Origin: Rhodobiaceae bacterium
GTDB taxonomy: Bacteria; Pseudomonadota; Alphaproteobacteria; Rhizobiales; Tepidamorphaceae
Assembly (NCBI GenBank): GCA_020637985.1
Contig: JACKJK010000005.1
Span: 310,001-374,000, forward strand
DNA: 64,000 nucleotides
Reading direction: 5' to 3'
The notes beneath the pieces are model-generated. The model did not search any database. It was not told the origin of the DNA and was given only the letters and a program-made list of their open reading frames with translations. Every line of letters starts with the position of its first letter. Within the stretch, counting starts at the first letter, position 1. The position numbers were made by a program, and so were the translations under genes. Of the stretch, positions 63,004 through 64,000 are shown in pieces.

Positions 63004-63648
63004 ATGCCGAGCGGGCACACCAGCAAGATCGAAACCGCAGCTGCCGCGCCGCAGCCGGGCGCCGCTTCGCGCCGCGGGCCGCTGCGCACGGCGCTCGTCT
63101 GCGCATCGATCGTTGCCGTTATGGTCGCCCTCAGCTTCGCCGCCGTGCCGCTCTATGACCTGTTTTGCCGCACGACCGGTTTCGGCGGCACCACGCAGCG
63201 CGCCGAGACCGGCGCGGACCGCGTTCTCGAACAGACCATTTCCGTGCGCTTCGACGCCAACGTCTCGAACAAGCTGCCCTGGTCGTTCCGGCCCGAGATG
63301 CGCGAGATGCGGCTGAAGATCGGCGAGAACGCCATGATGGTCTACATCGCGCACAACAGGTCGGATCGTTCCACGACCGGCAGCGCGGCGTTCAATGTCA
63401 CCCCGCCGCTGGCGGGACAGTATTTCGTCAAGGTCGCCTGCTTCTGTTTCGACGAGCAGACCCTTGACCCCGGAGAAACCGTCGAGATGCCGGTCGTCTA
63501 CTATGTCGACCCGGCGATCGTCGACGATCCGGATCTCAAGCACCTGCCGGAAATCACGTTGTCCTACACGTTTTATCCGGCAGACGAGCCCGAACCGGCG
63601 ACCGTATCGCGTGGTCCCGATGCAGCGCCGTCCGGGTTCGGCGGATAG
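63004..63648 (+). CDS. ctaG: Cytochrome c oxidase assembly protein CtaG/Cox11
   Basis: A 214-residue protein: a cytosolic N-terminus, one membrane helix (about residues 30-50) ending VPLYDLFCRTTGFGGT, then a periplasmic immunoglobulin-like domain with the copper motif VACFCFDEQ. It delivers copper to CuB of subunit I. Located just before ctaE. Confidence 0.97.
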   Translation: MPSGHTSKIETAAAAPQPGAASRRGPLRTALVCASIVAVMVALSFAAVPLYDLFCRTTGFGGTTQRAETGADRVLEQTISVRFDANVSNKLPWSFRPEMREMRLKIGENAMMVYIAHNRSDRSTTGSAAFNVTPPLAGQYFVKVACFCFDEQTLDPGETVEMPVVYYVDPAIVDDPDLKHLPEITLSYTFYPADEPEPATVSRGPDAAPSGFGG

Positions 63649-63707
63649 AACGAAGGCAAGAGCAAGGGTGGCGGCGGTGCCGCGCCCGATGGGGGAGTAG
63701 ACTGACA

Positions 63708-64000
63708 ATGGCACATGCCCAGAACCACGATTACCACCTCGTAGATCCCAGCCCGTGGCCGTTCGTGGGCGCCATGTCGGCGTTCATCCTGGCGATCGGC
63801 GCGATCGCGGCGATGCATGGCGCAAGCGCGATCTATGTCGTGCCCGGAACCCTTGGCGTCATCTACACGATGATCAGCTGGTGGCGCGACGTGGTGCGCG
63901 AGGCCGAGTACGAAGGCCATCACACCAAGGTCGTGCAGCTGCACCTGCGCTACGGCATGATCATGTTCATCGCCTCCGAGGTGATGTTCTTCGTTGCCTG
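63708..64000 (+). CDS. ctaE: Cytochrome c oxidase subunit III, N-terminal part
   Basis: 97 codons present; the gene continues beyond the window. It begins MAHAQNHDYHLVDPSPWPF, then the first two helices and WWRDVVREAEYEGHHT, YGMIMFIASEVMFFVA, all typical of subunit III. It completes the aa3 oxidase encoded by ctaC and ctaD. Confidence 0.95.
   Translation, partial: MAHAQNHDYHLVDPSPWPFVGAMSAFILAIGAIAAMHGASAIYVVPGTLGVIYTMISWWRDVVREAEYEGHHTKVVQLHLRYGMIMFIASEVMFFVA

Overview
The window is about 64 kb of GC-rich, densely coded chromosome from an alphaproteobacterium, most likely of the order Hyphomicrobiales (Rhizobiales). Several families point there: a BcsS-like protein, DUF2093, DUF4170, DUF6101, an IalB-like protein, a CheY/CheZ pair, an endonuclease-type MutL, and the lpxK-waaA-DUF374-ABC transporter-DUF4170-cysQ-pmbA order. 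I cannot name the genus. I see no tRNA, rRNA, CRISPR array, insertion sequence, prophage or recognisable defence island. This is core chromosome with a few accessory genes.

Layout. 1-6.8 kb: end of a glycoside hydrolase 3 gene, a BcsS-like protein, an esterase, an exported beta-lactamase-fold protein, groES-groEL under CIRCE control, and an orphan sigma-54 activator. 6.9-11.4 kb: an MFS transporter, a membrane EAL protein, a HAD hydrolase and cheY-cheZ. 11.6-25.1 kb: a forward run of maoC-like, ribF, EamA, ileS, lspA, a lipoprotein, an M16 peptidase pair, pgi and mutL. 25.1-36.2 kb: an M23 peptidase, a PPOX flavoprotein, an M19 dipeptidase, an RNA-modification cluster (rsmD, rluB-type, tadA), a tightly overlapping reverse operon purD-dehalogenase-phosphotransferase-patatin, then xseA and DUF2093. 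36.2-43.9 kb: the lipid A/Kdo cluster read in reverse from pmbA to lpxK. 44.1-54.9 kb: DUF6101, a monooxygenase, a RimK-like ATP-grasp ligase paired with a GNAT-C39 protein, ubiA, a PAN-domain protein, a GNAT, rsmE, gshA, EamA, and a LysR gene divergent from a DUF1127 gene. 54.9-64 kb: DUF937, a 54-residue lipoprotein, tldD, IalB, then the cytochrome aa3 oxidase operon ctaC-ctaD-ctaB-coxF-ctaG-ctaE, which runs off the end.

Four points stand out. The RimK-like ligase and GNAT-C39 fusion form a two-gene module that looks like an uncharacterised peptide or amide tagging system. An alpha/beta hydrolase in the purD operon carries every signature residue of fluoroacetate dehalogenases at a constant +3 offset. 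A family of exactly 43-nt hairpin elements lies 1-7 nt after stop codons, always in the same orientation to the gene, with one compensatory base-pair change. Finally, several regulators are visibly degenerate: the pseudo-receiver of the sigma-54 activator, the EAL protein, and the altered metal motif of the beta-lactamase-fold protein.

Where a gene has several possible starts, the choice was made from visible ribosome binding sites and family length, and the alternatives are given in the entries.
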